This document shows, one piece after another, positions 8,072 through 16,406 of a DNA stretch of 63,661 nt. A program made the translations under genes and the position numbers. Below the pieces are notes generated by a model. The model searched no databases and had not been told where the DNA came from. It saw nothing but the letters and a program-made list of their open reading frames with translations. The stretch's first letter is position 1. Each line of letters opens with the position of its first letter. The stretch is from Methylobacterium mesophilicum (GTDB taxonomy: Bacteria; Pseudomonadota; Alphaproteobacteria; Rhizobiales; Beijerinckiaceae). The DNA is taken from the NCBI RefSeq assembly GCF_022179445.1, contig NZ_BPQU01000029.1, positions 1-63,661 of the forward strand, read 5' to 3'.

Positions 8072-8120
8072 GCGCATGATGATTTCGGAAAACCGGATTC
8101 CCCTTTTCCGCATCATGCGC
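8072..8120. repeat. Rhizobiales-type palindromic extragenic element
   Basis: GCGCATGATG at 8072-8081 pairs with CATCATGCGC at 8111-8120, with an internal dyad (GGAAAACCGG against CCTTTTCC). This resembles the very common ATCATGCGC-type extragenic palindromes of Hyphomicrobiales. It fills the gap between uvsE and the hydrolase and may end uvsE transcription. Confidence 0.75.
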
Positions 8121-8132
8121 TAGGCAGCCGGC

Positions 8133-8684
8133 ATGAAGACCGCCGATTGCGACATCCTCATCGTCCCGGGGCTCGGAGGCTCGGACGAGGACCACTGGCA
8201 GGCCCGCTGGGCCGGGCGCCTCGCCACCGCGCGGGTGGTCGCCCAGGACGACTGGCACGCGCCGACCCCCGAGGCCTGGTGCGGGCGGATCGCCGAGGCG
8301 GTGGCGGCCGCGACCCGGCCGGTGATCCTGATCGCCCACAGCCTCGGCGTCGTCGCCTGCGTCGCCGCGGCGCCGCGCTTCGCCCCGGGGGTGGTGCGCG
8401 GCGCCCTGTTCGTGGCCTGCCCGGATGTCGAGGAAGCGCCCGACCTGCCCGAAGCGGTGCGCGCCTTCGCGCCGATGCCCCGGGATCCCCTGCCCTTCCC
8501 GTCGCTCCTGATTGCCAGCCGCACCGACCCGTATTGCACCTACGACCGGGCCGACGATTTCGCCCATAGCTGGGGCTCTCTGACGGTCGATGCCGGCGAA
8601 TCGGGCCACATCAACGTCGCCAGCGGCCACGGGCCATGGCCCGAGGGGCTGATGCGGCTCGCCGGGTTCATGAAGGGGCTGTAG
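8133..8684 (+). CDS. RBBP9/YdeN-type alpha/beta hydrolase
   Basis: A 183-residue minimal alpha/beta hydrolase of the RBBP9/YdeN family. It opens with ILIVPGLGGSDEDHWQ, the family's oxyanion region. The nucleophile elbow is AHSLG, the acid is in SRTDPYC and the His lies in ESGHINVASGHG. These small serine hydrolases are cytosolic and their substrates are mostly unknown. The ATG at 8133 follows the palindromic element by 12 bases. Confidence 0.88.
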   Translation: MKTADCDILIVPGLGGSDEDHWQARWAGRLATARVVAQDDWHAPTPEAWCGRIAEAVAAATRPVILIAHSLGVVACVAAAPRFAPGVVRGALFVACPDVEEAPDLPEAVRAFAPMPRDPLPFPSLLIASRTDPYCTYDRADDFAHSWGSLTVDAGESGHINVASGHGPWPEGLMRLAGFMKGL

Positions 8685-8778
8685 GCGCTGCGCCTCGCGT
8701 TAACGCGCCGTTTACCCTCGCGGCCTCCAGTGTCGGCTTGGGCGGTCCTTCGCCCCGAAGGCGCCCCTGGAGAGCACC

Positions 8779-9009
8779 GTGACGCGTAAAGAGCTTCTGG
8801 AACGACTCGACGCGGTCCAGGCCGCCCTCGGCCCCCGGGCCCACATCAACTTCAACAGCTCGCTGTTCAACGACGCCGCGCTCCTGAAGCGCATCGAGGC
8901 CTTCGAGGCGAAGGTCGGCGAGGTCGAGAAGCCCAAGGTCGCCGACTACACCGGCAACATGTTCACGCGCATCGCCAATCGCCGCGCCGCCACGGCCGCC
9001 GTCAAGTAG
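8779..9009 (+). CDS. Small conserved-looking protein of unknown function
   Basis: A 76-residue soluble protein, unrecognised. It begins with a GTG at 8779 preceded by GGAG at 8769-8772. The N-terminal half is helical and charged (RKELLERLDAVQAALG), followed by HINFNSSLFND and a second amphipathic helix (LKRIEAFEAKVGEVEK). No membrane segment or cysteine. Its Shine-Dalgarno and codon use look genuine. Confidence 0.6.
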   Translation: MTRKELLERLDAVQAALGPRAHINFNSSLFNDAALLKRIEAFEAKVGEVEKPKVADYTGNMFTRIANRRAATAAVK

Positions 9010-9039
9010 CCGTCCGGCCTATCAAGCAGCCGGTCCGGC

Positions 9040-10068
9040 TTATTTCGATTCGGGCTCTGCCGCGCGCAGCAGCTCGCCCGCCACGTCGGCGAGGCGCGGC
9101 GGGGCTTCGCGCACGAAAGGCAGCGGCCGGCAGACATTGAGCGCGGCCAGCCCGAATCGGGCGGTCATCAGCCCGTTCAGCACGCCCTCCCCCAGCTTGG
9201 CCGAAACCCGGGCGGCGATCCCGAGCCCCAGCACCTGCTGCATCACGCTCTCGCCCACCGCCATCCCGCCCGTGATGGTGAGATGCGCCAGGGCCGCCCG
9301 CGCCAGCCGCAGGAAGCCTAGGAAGCCCGGGCGGCCGCCGTAGATGGCCGCGATCCGGCGCAGCAGCCGGACGGCGGCGAAGACCACGAACGCGACATCA
9401 ACGATCGCCCGCGGCGACAGTGCCGTCACCGCCGAGACCTGCTTGGCGGCGGTCGCGATGGCGTTGCGCGCCTGCCGGTCGAGGCCGGCCAGCAGCTCGT
9501 GCTCGGCCAGCCCGATCCGGTCGTCCACGTCGAGGATCGCGTCGGCGGCGGCGTCGATCCGGGCGCGGCCCGGGGCCAGGACATCGCGGTCGGCGTAGAA
9601 GGCCGAGAGCGCCTGCACCACCGCCTGCGCGCCGGTATGGTCGCGGGTGGCGAGCGCATCGACCGCCGATTGCCGCAGCCGCTCGATCTTCCGCTCGCGC
9701 CGCAGCCCAGCCAGCTCCCGGACGATGATCGCCAGGAGTGCCAGCCCGGCGAGCCCCAGCAGCGCGAGCGCCACCCAGCCGAGCCAGGGCGCGGCCTGGA
9801 ACAGGTCGGCGATCATCCGCTCGATCGACAGGCCGATCCCCAGCGAGACCAATCCGCCGGCCGCCGACAGGAACAGCGTCCCCCAGGGCGAGCGCCGGCG
9901 CGGCGCCACCGGCACCGCGACGCCGTCGGCCGCATCGACGATCTCGAACGGCTCCTCGACGATCCGGGCCTGCTCCGGCCGGGCCGCGAGCGGCGTCGTC
10001 GCCACGCCCGGCCCGGGCGGCGGCTCGGGATTGATCCGGAAGGCGCGGGGTTTTTGGCCTGAGGACAT
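9040..10068 (-). CDS. ycjF: YcjF/UPF0283 family inner-membrane protein
   Basis: A 342-residue membrane protein of the YcjF family (TIGR01620/DUF697-like). A Pro-rich cytosolic N-terminus (1-55) is followed by two membrane helices (about 60-115). A long soluble part with RKIERLRQSAVDALA and QARNAIATAAKQVSAVTALSPRA follows, then a DUF697-type hydrophobic C-terminal region. E. coli YcjF sits directly after YcjX, as here. The pair is linked to envelope stress in enterobacteria, but the biochemical role is unknown. It is separated from ycjX by 428 bases that hold a large palindrome. Confidence 0.9.
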   Translation of the reverse strand: MSSGQKPRAFRINPEPPPGPGVATTPLAARPEQARIVEEPFEIVDAADGVAVPVAPRRRSPWGTLFLSAAGGLVSLGIGLSIERMIADLFQAAPWLGWVALALLGLAGLALLAIIVRELAGLRRERKIERLRQSAVDALATRDHTGAQAVVQALSAFYADRDVLAPGRARIDAAADAILDVDDRIGLAEHELLAGLDRQARNAIATAAKQVSAVTALSPRAIVDVAFVVFAAVRLLRRIAAIYGGRPGFLGFLRLARAALAHLTITGGMAVGESVMQQVLGLGIAARVSAKLGEGVLNGLMTARFGLAALNVCRPLPFVREAPPRLADVAGELLRAAEPESK

Positions 10069-10240
10069 GGCTTACGGCCTCCCGAGAGGGTTTTTCGGTT
10101 TTGCCCTCACGGCGGTGGGCTGTTGGAGCCGGTCGGCGTAGATGCGCCGGGTGCGGTCGCCGAGGTGGGCTGCCGGGCCCATCTGTCGGGCCGTGGATCG
10201 TCGGCAGGCTTGCGGTCGATGCCTCAACGTCGACGCGTAA

Positions 10241-10454
10241 GCGGGTGTCCCCTCGCCCCGCTTGCGGGGAGAGGGCCGCGACGACCTCGTCGTCGGCGCG
10301 GCGAGGCGGCAGCCGAAGGTGAGGGGGCGGCTCCGAATGAGTCTCATCCGTTCGCGCCCCCTCACCGCCGCTCCGGCTTCGCCTCTCGCTTCCCGCACGG
10401 ACGACGAGGTCCGTGCGGGCCTCTCCCCGCGCGCGGGGAGAGGGGAACCCGCGC
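10241..10454. repeat. Large (about 214-bp) palindromic element between ycjX and ycjF
   Basis: The left half (10241 on) and the reverse complement of the right half (ending 10454) agree in order over most of their length. Shared blocks are a GCGGGTNTCCCCTC lip, a CCCCGC/GCGGGG hairpin, an internal GACCTCGTCGTC block, GTGAGGGGGCG, and a central ATGAGTCTCAT dyad near 10337-10347. Single-strand folding would give one long imperfect hairpin. It encodes nothing convincing and looks like a non-autonomous palindromic mobile element. Confidence 0.75.
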
Positions 10455-10496
10455 CTCGTCCGGCTCCTGTGGCATCCCGGAAAGCCACCCTCCCCA

Positions 10497-11942
10497 TCAC
10501 CCGAGCCTGTCGCCGATCAGAAACTGCATCGCCCGGTCGAGGCGGATCTGCGGCAGGTGGCCGGGGCGGCCGAGGCCGTCGGGGCGGATCAGCGGCGGGC
10601 GGAAGCGGGGGAAGCGCAGCGAGCCCGGGGCGACGGCGCCTTCCAGCACGGCTTCCGCGCGGGCCGGCAGCTCGCCCGGGAACACCGCGGCCTCGCTCTC
10701 ACCGTCGAACACCTCGTCGCCCACCGTCTCGCCGGCCTCCGGCGTCCCGGCGACCGCGCGTAAAATCTCGGGGCCGTCATGGACCGTGGTCTCGCGAGTG
10801 GCGCGCACGGAGGCGAGCGCCACCGTGCCGACCCGGGCGCCCGCGGCCTCGGTGCGGCGCATCGAGCGGGAGACCAGCAGGCGCAGCAGCGCGTCGAGCC
10901 GGTCGTGGCTGGTCTGGTGGAGGTGGTCGGCCTTGGTGGCGGCGAACAGCACCCGGTCGGCCCGGGGCGCGAACAGCTTCGACAGCACCGTATTGCGGCC
11001 GATGTTGAGGCTGAGCAAAACCGCGTCCAGCGCCTCCTCCAGCTCGGCCAGGGCGGTGGCGCCAGCGTCCACCGCGGCGAGCACGTCCACCAGCACGATC
11101 TGTCGGTCGACCCGCTGGAAATGGTCGCGGAAGAACGGCGTAACGACCTTGGCCTTGTAGGCCTCGAAGCGCCGCTCCATCAGCCCGGCGAGGCTGTCGG
11201 GGGCGATGCTGCCGGTGAGATTGTCGAGCGGCGCGAAGGTCAGGGCCGGCGAGCCCGCGAGGTCGCCGGGCATCAGGAAGCGGCCCGGTGGCGTCGTGGC
11301 GACCGATTCCGGGCCGGCGCGCAGGGCCGCCAGATAGGCCTTGAACGCGTCGCTGGCCCGCTCGGCGGCGACCTCGTCGAGGGGGCCGTTGGGATCGAAG
11401 CCCTTGAGCGCCTCGAGCCACGGCGCCGCCACGGCGCTCCGGCCGGGCCGGCGGGTGCCGTTGATCGTCGCCCGCGACCACGCGGTGTAGCCGGTCTCGA
11501 TCAGGGCGAGGTCGAGGAGCCATTCGCCGGGATAATCGACCACGTCGAGCATCAGGGTCGCCGGGCCGCTGCGCCAGCCGGCGGCGCGCTCGTAGGCGAT
11601 CTCCAGGCGGAACTGGCTGATCCGGTCGGTGGAGCGCGGCCAGCGCCGGGCCTCGGTCAGCGTCGCGAAATGCTCCTCGAAGGGAAAGCGCGGCACGTCG
11701 TCGTCGGGCTGCGGCACCAGCCGGGCGCGGCGCAGGCGGCCCTCCTGCGCGGGCGCGAAGGCCGGCAGGGCGTGCGCCTCCACGAGGTGGTGGATCAGCG
11801 CCGTGGTGAACACGGTCTTGCCCGAGCGCGCGAGCCCGGTGACCCCGAGCCGCAAGGTCGGCTGGATCAGCAGGTCGTGCGAGGCTTCGGCGAAGGCTTT
11901 GACGGCCGAGCCGGCGCGTGCGGCAAGGTCGGTCAGGGGCAC
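10497..11942 (-). CDS. ycjX: YcjX family GTP-binding protein
   Basis: A 481-residue YcjX-like P-loop protein (E. coli YcjX is 465). The Walker A motif is GLARSGKT, about 32 residues from the start, preceded by LRLGVTG as in the family. LDVVDYPGEWLLDL is the Walker B/G3 region, and FAATKADHL fits the G4 position. The GTG at 11942 was chosen because it gives the usual lead of about 29 residues. The longer frame to 12128 only reads through a repeated hairpin element. It is upstream of ycjF on the same strand, as in other proteobacteria. Confidence 0.9.
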   Translation of the reverse strand: MPLTDLAARAGSAVKAFAEASHDLLIQPTLRLGVTGLARSGKTVFTTALIHHLVEAHALPAFAPAQEGRLRRARLVPQPDDDVPRFPFEEHFATLTEARRWPRSTDRISQFRLEIAYERAAGWRSGPATLMLDVVDYPGEWLLDLALIETGYTAWSRATINGTRRPGRSAVAAPWLEALKGFDPNGPLDEVAAERASDAFKAYLAALRAGPESVATTPPGRFLMPGDLAGSPALTFAPLDNLTGSIAPDSLAGLMERRFEAYKAKVVTPFFRDHFQRVDRQIVLVDVLAAVDAGATALAELEEALDAVLLSLNIGRNTVLSKLFAPRADRVLFAATKADHLHQTSHDRLDALLRLLVSRSMRRTEAAGARVGTVALASVRATRETTVHDGPEILRAVAGTPEAGETVGDEVFDGESEAAVFPGELPARAEAVLEGAVAPGSLRFPRFRPPLIRPDGLGRPGHLPQIRLDRAMQFLIGDRLG

Positions 11943-12000
11943 GGGCGGGCTCGTCGTCTGGGAAAAGAGGCGGGGCACAGGTGGCGCGGTTCGGCCCGAA

Positions 12001-12126
12001 CCGCAAGGCTTGCCCCGGGACCGGGTTTCCAAAGGGCTCAGCCCTTTGGCGGGGTTCGGGGACGGAGCCCCTGAGAGACCCGGGCACTGCCCCGGACCCG
12101 CAAAAGGTCGAAGACCTTTTGAAACC
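12001..12126. repeat. Composite intergenic hairpin element upstream of ycjX
   Basis: A run of short perfect palindromes: CCAAAGGGCT/AGCCCTTTGG at about 12029-12049 and CAAAAGGTC-GAA-GACCTTTTG at about 12104-12124, with GC-rich dyads between. The CCAAAGGG hairpin recurs at 44918-44938. The second hairpin lies just after the stop at 12133 and could end transcription of that minus-strand gene. Confidence 0.65.
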
Positions 12127-12132
12127 ATGACT

Positions 12133-13239
12133 TTACGGGGTGGGCTTCAGGCGCGCGATGGCGGCCTCGACGAGGTCCGGGCTGGCCCGGAGCGTGCCGA
12201 GTTCCACCGCCGACATGGCGAGCATCACCGGCGCCAGATTCGGTCGCGGCGCGCCGTCCGGCCCGAATAGGTCGAGGTCGTCGGTCGGCTTCAGCCCGAC
12301 GCTGCCGCTGATCTTCGCGGCATAGGCCTGGATCCGGACCTCGTCGCCCGTGCAGAGCGGGGCCGGCAGACGCAGGTCGAGGAAGGGCAGTCCGGAGGCG
12401 ATGGCGGGCAGGAGCGCCGATTCCGCGACCATCCGGTCGGGGCTCGGAACCTTGCGGTCGAGGAGCGCGGCCGGATCCGCGGCGCCGCGGGAGAGCGAAG
12501 GTGCCGCCGGGGACGCGATGCCGGCGGCGATGTGGGGCACCGGCTGGAGCGTCGCGACGCGGGACACGCGGGGGGCGGCCGGACGGGCCCCCGCCCGCCC
12601 GGCCATCCGGGCGAGTGGGGACCAGGGCTGCACCCGCAGGGCCTTGCCCCGGGCCCGGGACACGCCGCCCGGCCTATGCGAGGCCAGGAAGCGAGCGCGC
12701 AGGGTCCGGCCGAGCCCCCGGGGCGCCAGGTTCGCCGAGACCGCCGGCGTGGCGACCCCGGTCGCACCCCCCCTGCCCGCCCGGGCCGGCATCGCGACGC
12801 GGCACTCGGAAGGCGCCCAGCGGCGCACGATCGCGAGGGCGTTGCGCCGGTTGTAATCGCGGACGTAGCGGCGCAGCAAACTAGCGGCGGCGTCCGCCCC
12901 GTCCGCCATTGTGGCGAAGGCGGTGTGGCCCTCGGCGTCGGCCCCGATCTCCCCAGACCAGCGGGCGGACTTGATGCACCAGCCGTTGTTCAGCCGGACG
13001 CAGCGGGCGACGTAGGGCGGGTTCTCGGCGAGCCGGGCGGTCAGCGCCAGGGACCGCGGCAGCAGGTTGTCGCCGGCCTGCGCGTGCCAGTTGGACACCG
13101 ACCGGGTGGCGGGATCGAAGCGCGGCGGGGCGGCCTCGGCCGGTGCCGCTGCCATCGGTGGCGCGGCCAGCAGCGCAGCCGTGCGATCCTCCACGGCCGG
13201 CACGAGGGCCGCCAGCAGCACGAGGGCGTTCAGCAGCAC
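12133..13239 (-). CDS. Exported protein of unknown function
   Basis: A 368-residue protein with an N-terminal hydrophobic segment (LLNALVLLAALVPAV) consistent with export. Residues 75-140 (RLNNGWCIKSARWSG, then FATMADGADAAASLLRRYV and IVRRWAPSE) resemble the small module of phage-type structural or peptidoglycan-acting proteins, in which a one-chain nonapolar helix precedes RWAP. The middle is Arg/Ala/Pro-rich and low in complexity. The C-terminal 110 residues are a second compact part. The start is a GTG at 13239. Function unknown; the resemblance is weak. Confidence 0.55.
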   Translation of the reverse strand: MLLNALVLLAALVPAVEDRTAALLAAPPMAAAPAEAAPPRFDPATRSVSNWHAQAGDNLLPRSLALTARLAENPPYVARCVRLNNGWCIKSARWSGEIGADAEGHTAFATMADGADAAASLLRRYVRDYNRRNALAIVRRWAPSECRVAMPARAGRGGATGVATPAVSANLAPRGLGRTLRARFLASHRPGGVSRARGKALRVQPWSPLARMAGRAGARPAAPRVSRVATLQPVPHIAAGIASPAAPSLSRGAADPAALLDRKVPSPDRMVAESALLPAIASGLPFLDLRLPAPLCTGDEVRIQAYAAKISGSVGLKPTDDLDLFGPDGAPRPNLAPVMLAMSAVELGTLRASPDLVEAAIARLKPTP

Positions 13240-13285
13240 GCGGGCGGGCTCCCACGGTCGCGACCCTCCGCGGAACGGCGCTGCA

Positions 13286-14074
13286 TCACGGGTTCAACAC
13301 CTTCAAGACCGCCTCGTGGAGGCGCGGGTCGGCCGCCGCGACGATGCGCCCGCCGCCCGCGGCCGGGCCGCCGTCCCAGGCGGTGACGCGCCCGCCCGCG
13401 CCCTCGACGATCGGGATCAGCGCGACGATGTCATAGGGCTTCAGGCCGGCCTCGACCACGAGGTCGATCTGGCCGGCGGCGAGCATGCAGTAGGCGTAGC
13501 AATCGGTGCCGTAGCGGGACATCCGCACGCGGCCCTCCAGGTCGCGGAAACGGTCGGCCTCCTCGCCGTCCGCGAACAGGCGCGGGTCGGTGGTGGCCAG
13601 GATCGCCTGGTCCAGCGCGGCGCAGCGGCGACCGCGCAAGGTGCGCTCGCCCGCCGGGCCGCGCAGGCGGGCGTTGCGGCCGTCGCCGGTGAAGCGCTCG
13701 CCAAGATAGGGCTGGTGCATCAGCCCGCGCACCGGCACACCGTTGCGGGTGAGCCCGATCAGCGTGCCCCAGGTCGGCAGCCCGGCGATGAAGGCGCGGG
13801 TCCCGTCGATCGGGTCGAGCACCCAGACGCACTCGGCGTCGGTGCGCTCGGAGCCGAACTCCTCGCCCAGGATACCGTGGCCCGGGAAGGTCTGGGCGAT
13901 CATCCTGCGGAGCACGGTCTCGGCCGCGCGGTCGGCCTCGGTGACCGGATCGAACGGCGCGCCGCCCCGCGCCTTGTCGTCGAGGCCGAACGCGGCACGG
14001 AAGAACGGCAGGATCGCCTGGCCGGACGCCTCCGCGAGATCGTCCATGAACCGCCCGAGTTCGACGACGCTCAT
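13286..14074 (-). CDS. hisN: Histidinol-phosphatase, inositol monophosphatase-like (HisN)
   Basis: A 262-residue member of the inositol-monophosphatase superfamily of the HisN type, which dephosphorylates L-histidinol phosphate in histidine synthesis. Metal motifs are DPVTEADRAAE, GEEFG and VLDPIDGTRAFIAG. The C-terminal segment DLVVEAGLKPYDIVALIPIVEGAGG is characteristic of HisN rather than SuhB. The ATG at 14074 gives the standard N-terminus; the frame is open upstream but unrelated in sequence. It lies 116 bases after the AI-2E-type gene on the same strand, away from other his genes. Confidence 0.92.
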   Translation of the reverse strand: MSVVELGRFMDDLAEASGQAILPFFRAAFGLDDKARGGAPFDPVTEADRAAETVLRRMIAQTFPGHGILGEEFGSERTDAECVWVLDPIDGTRAFIAGLPTWGTLIGLTRNGVPVRGLMHQPYLGERFTGDGRNARLRGPAGERTLRGRRCAALDQAILATTDPRLFADGEEADRFRDLEGRVRMSRYGTDCYAYCMLAAGQIDLVVEAGLKPYDIVALIPIVEGAGGRVTAWDGGPAAGGGRIVAAADPRLHEAVLKVLNP

Positions 14075-14190
14075 CGGCCCTGCCCCCTGCTGTGCCCGAG
14101 ACCCGATAGGGGCCCGACCGGCACGCGACGAAACCGGGGCCGGCCCCCGGCCGTCAAGCCCCGTCGCCCCAAGCTCCTCCGCCTCAAGCC

Positions 14191-16269
14191 TCAAGCCTCC
14201 GCCGGTTCCGGGAGTCGCGCCTCGGCGCCGGCCTCGGGCGCGGCCGTGCCCGCGATATCCGCCTGCACGGCGGCCAGCACCGCTTCGAGGGCCTCGCGCA
14301 GGGACGCGACCTGCCCGGACGCCTCGGTCGAGCCTTCCGGCGCGCGCGCCACCCGGTCCGACTGGCCGTTCTGGGCCAGCCACAGGCCGAGCAGGACCGG
14401 CACGCCGGGCATCCGTGCCTGCAGCCGCCCGACCAGCCGGCGCAGGTGCGTCGGCTCGCCGTTCAGCGCCAGCGAGACCACGCAGGCCATCCGGGCCGGA
14501 CCCGGCTCGAACCGCTCGATCCGCGCCGTGGCGGCATCAGAGAACGGCACCGTGCGGACGCCGATGCCGCGCTTCTCCAGGATCTGGGCCAGGATCGCGG
14601 CCGCGGCGCCATCGAGGAAGCCGCGTCCGGAGATGCAGAGGACCGCGCCCGCGCGGGTCCAGGCCTCCGGCAGCGCATCCGGGGCCGGGCCGACCGGCAT
14701 CGGGCTGCAGGCGTGCTCGCCGCCCTCCCCCGTGCTCTCGGCGGTGGCGTCGCCGCGCTCGGACAGGTCGGCGATCAGCTCGCCCAGGGCGGTGCGCATC
14801 GCGCCCTTCTGCTGGGCGGTCAGCACGCCCCGCGCCGCGTCGCGGGCGGCGAGTTCGAGGGCCTTCAGCACGACCTCGTCGTAGTAGGACGAGAGCGAGC
14901 ATTGCTGCAGGATCAGCTCGGCATGGCCCAAAACCTCCTCGGAATCGCCGGCCAGGATGCGCTGGTAGAAGTTCTGCACCGGCGTCAGCGCCGGCCGGTC
15001 GCCGAACAGCACGTCCAGGAATTCCAGGTGCTCGACGTGCCGTCCCAGCACCACCAGGCAGACGGTGAGCGGCGTCGAGAGAAGCAGGCCTACGGGCCCC
15101 CATAGCCAGGTCCAGAACAGGGCCGAGACCAGCACCGCGAGGGGCGAGAGCCCGGTGGACTGGCCGTACACGATCGGCTCGAACACCTGGCCGGTCAGCG
15201 GCTCCAGGATCAGGAACAGGATCGTCACCGCGATCATCATGTTCCAGCCGGGATCGACCGCGGCGGCGAGGGTAATCGGCAGGATCGCCGACAGGAACGC
15301 GCCGATATAGGGCACGAACCGCATCAGCGCCGAGAAGATCGCCCACAGCACCGGGTTCGGCACGCCGATGACGTACAGGCCGATCCCGATCACGACCCCG
15401 AAGGCGGTGTTGAGGGCGAGCTGCACCACGAAGTAGCGGCTGAGGCGCCCGGCCGCGTCGTCGATCGCCCCGGTGGTACGGTGCAGGTCGCTGGAGCCGG
15501 CGAGCCGGATCATGCGGTCGCGCAGGTCCTCGCGCTGCATCAGGACGAACAGCAGCACCACGAAGACGATGCCCACCGTGGCGAGCGGCTGCATAACCGG
15601 CGACAGCAGGGTGCCGAGCGTCTCGAGCGGTCCCGGCTGGGTCGCGGTCATCTCGACCAGGACGGGTTTTGGGCCGGGCGCGCCCTGGTCCAGCGCGGAC
15701 CCTTGCGACGACCCTCGCGACGACCCCTGCGCCGGCTCGGAGGCCGGCGGGGCGGGGCGTGCGGGCTCCTGCCCGCCCGGCGCCTTCGCAGGCTCCTTGC
15801 CCGCCTCCGCTTCCTTGCCGCCGGCGTGGAGCGCCCGACCGATATTCGCGACGTAGTCGGTGATGTGGCCCACCGGCGAGGTCCGTAGCCCCTCGATCTT
15901 GCGCTCGATGGTGGTGCGGTAGCGCGGGATGTCGCCGGCGAGGTCAGCCGCCTGGATGCCGATCAGCGTCGCCAGGGCGGCCACGATGCCGAGCGTCAGA
16001 AGCACGCTCACGCCCACCGCCACCAGCCGCGGCAGGCGCAGGCGCCGCAGGCGGTTCACCAGCGGTGTCAGCACGAAGGAGAGGAGCAGCGCGATCGCGA
16101 TCGGGATGAAGATCTCGCGGCCGAAATACAGCACCGCCACGATGGTGGCCCCGACCAGGATCGGCGAGGCCATCGCGGCCCGCGGGGTCTCGGCCGCGGC
16201 GACGCGCGTGGGACGCGGCGCAACCAGCGCGCGCTCGGGCTGCGCCCCGACCGGGCTTCTCGTTCCCAT
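14191..16269 (-). CDS. AI-2E family transporter with long C-terminal extension
   Basis: A 692-residue inner-membrane protein, about twice the family's usual length. Residues 33-445 are the AI-2E/PerM-type core: early helix pair (VLYFGREIFIPIAIALLLSF), a soluble linker at about 130-205 rich in Gly, Ser and Pro, then FVVLLFVLMQREDLRDR, PNPVLWAIFSALMRFVPYIGA and FEPIVYGQSTGLSPLAV. Residues 450-692 are cytosolic. An alpha-helical part (QNFYQRILAGDSEE) is followed by a Rossmann-like part (ISGRGFLDGAAAAILAQILEKRGI, then PVLLGLW). That layout recalls B12-binding folds but lacks DxHxxG. The ATG at 16269 was chosen as the first before the helices. The substrate is unknown. Confidence 0.85.
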   Translation of the reverse strand: MGTRSPVGAQPERALVAPRPTRVAAAETPRAAMASPILVGATIVAVLYFGREIFIPIAIALLLSFVLTPLVNRLRRLRLPRLVAVGVSVLLTLGIVAALATLIGIQAADLAGDIPRYRTTIERKIEGLRTSPVGHITDYVANIGRALHAGGKEAEAGKEPAKAPGGQEPARPAPPASEPAQGSSRGSSQGSALDQGAPGPKPVLVEMTATQPGPLETLGTLLSPVMQPLATVGIVFVVLLFVLMQREDLRDRMIRLAGSSDLHRTTGAIDDAAGRLSRYFVVQLALNTAFGVVIGIGLYVIGVPNPVLWAIFSALMRFVPYIGAFLSAILPITLAAAVDPGWNMMIAVTILFLILEPLTGQVFEPIVYGQSTGLSPLAVLVSALFWTWLWGPVGLLLSTPLTVCLVVLGRHVEHLEFLDVLFGDRPALTPVQNFYQRILAGDSEEVLGHAELILQQCSLSSYYDEVVLKALELAARDAARGVLTAQQKGAMRTALGELIADLSERGDATAESTGEGGEHACSPMPVGPAPDALPEAWTRAGAVLCISGRGFLDGAAAAILAQILEKRGIGVRTVPFSDAATARIERFEPGPARMACVVSLALNGEPTHLRRLVGRLQARMPGVPVLLGLWLAQNGQSDRVARAPEGSTEASGQVASLREALEAVLAAVQADIAGTAAPEAGAEARLPEPAEA

Positions 16270-16406
16270 GCTGCGATCCACGCCCCGAACGCCACAGGCG
16301 GGCGCCCACCGGGGTCGCGGGGCCTCGCGGCATGGGAACGGCACGGGGTCGGAAAACGATCCCGCGCGGCTCGCGGATCCGTGAGCGAGGGTTGCAGCTG
16401 CCCCGC

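Noticed and set aside
11943..12128. N-terminal extension of YcjX by 62 residues
   Set aside because: It translates a repeated hairpin element; the GTG at 11942 gives the family's usual N-terminus.
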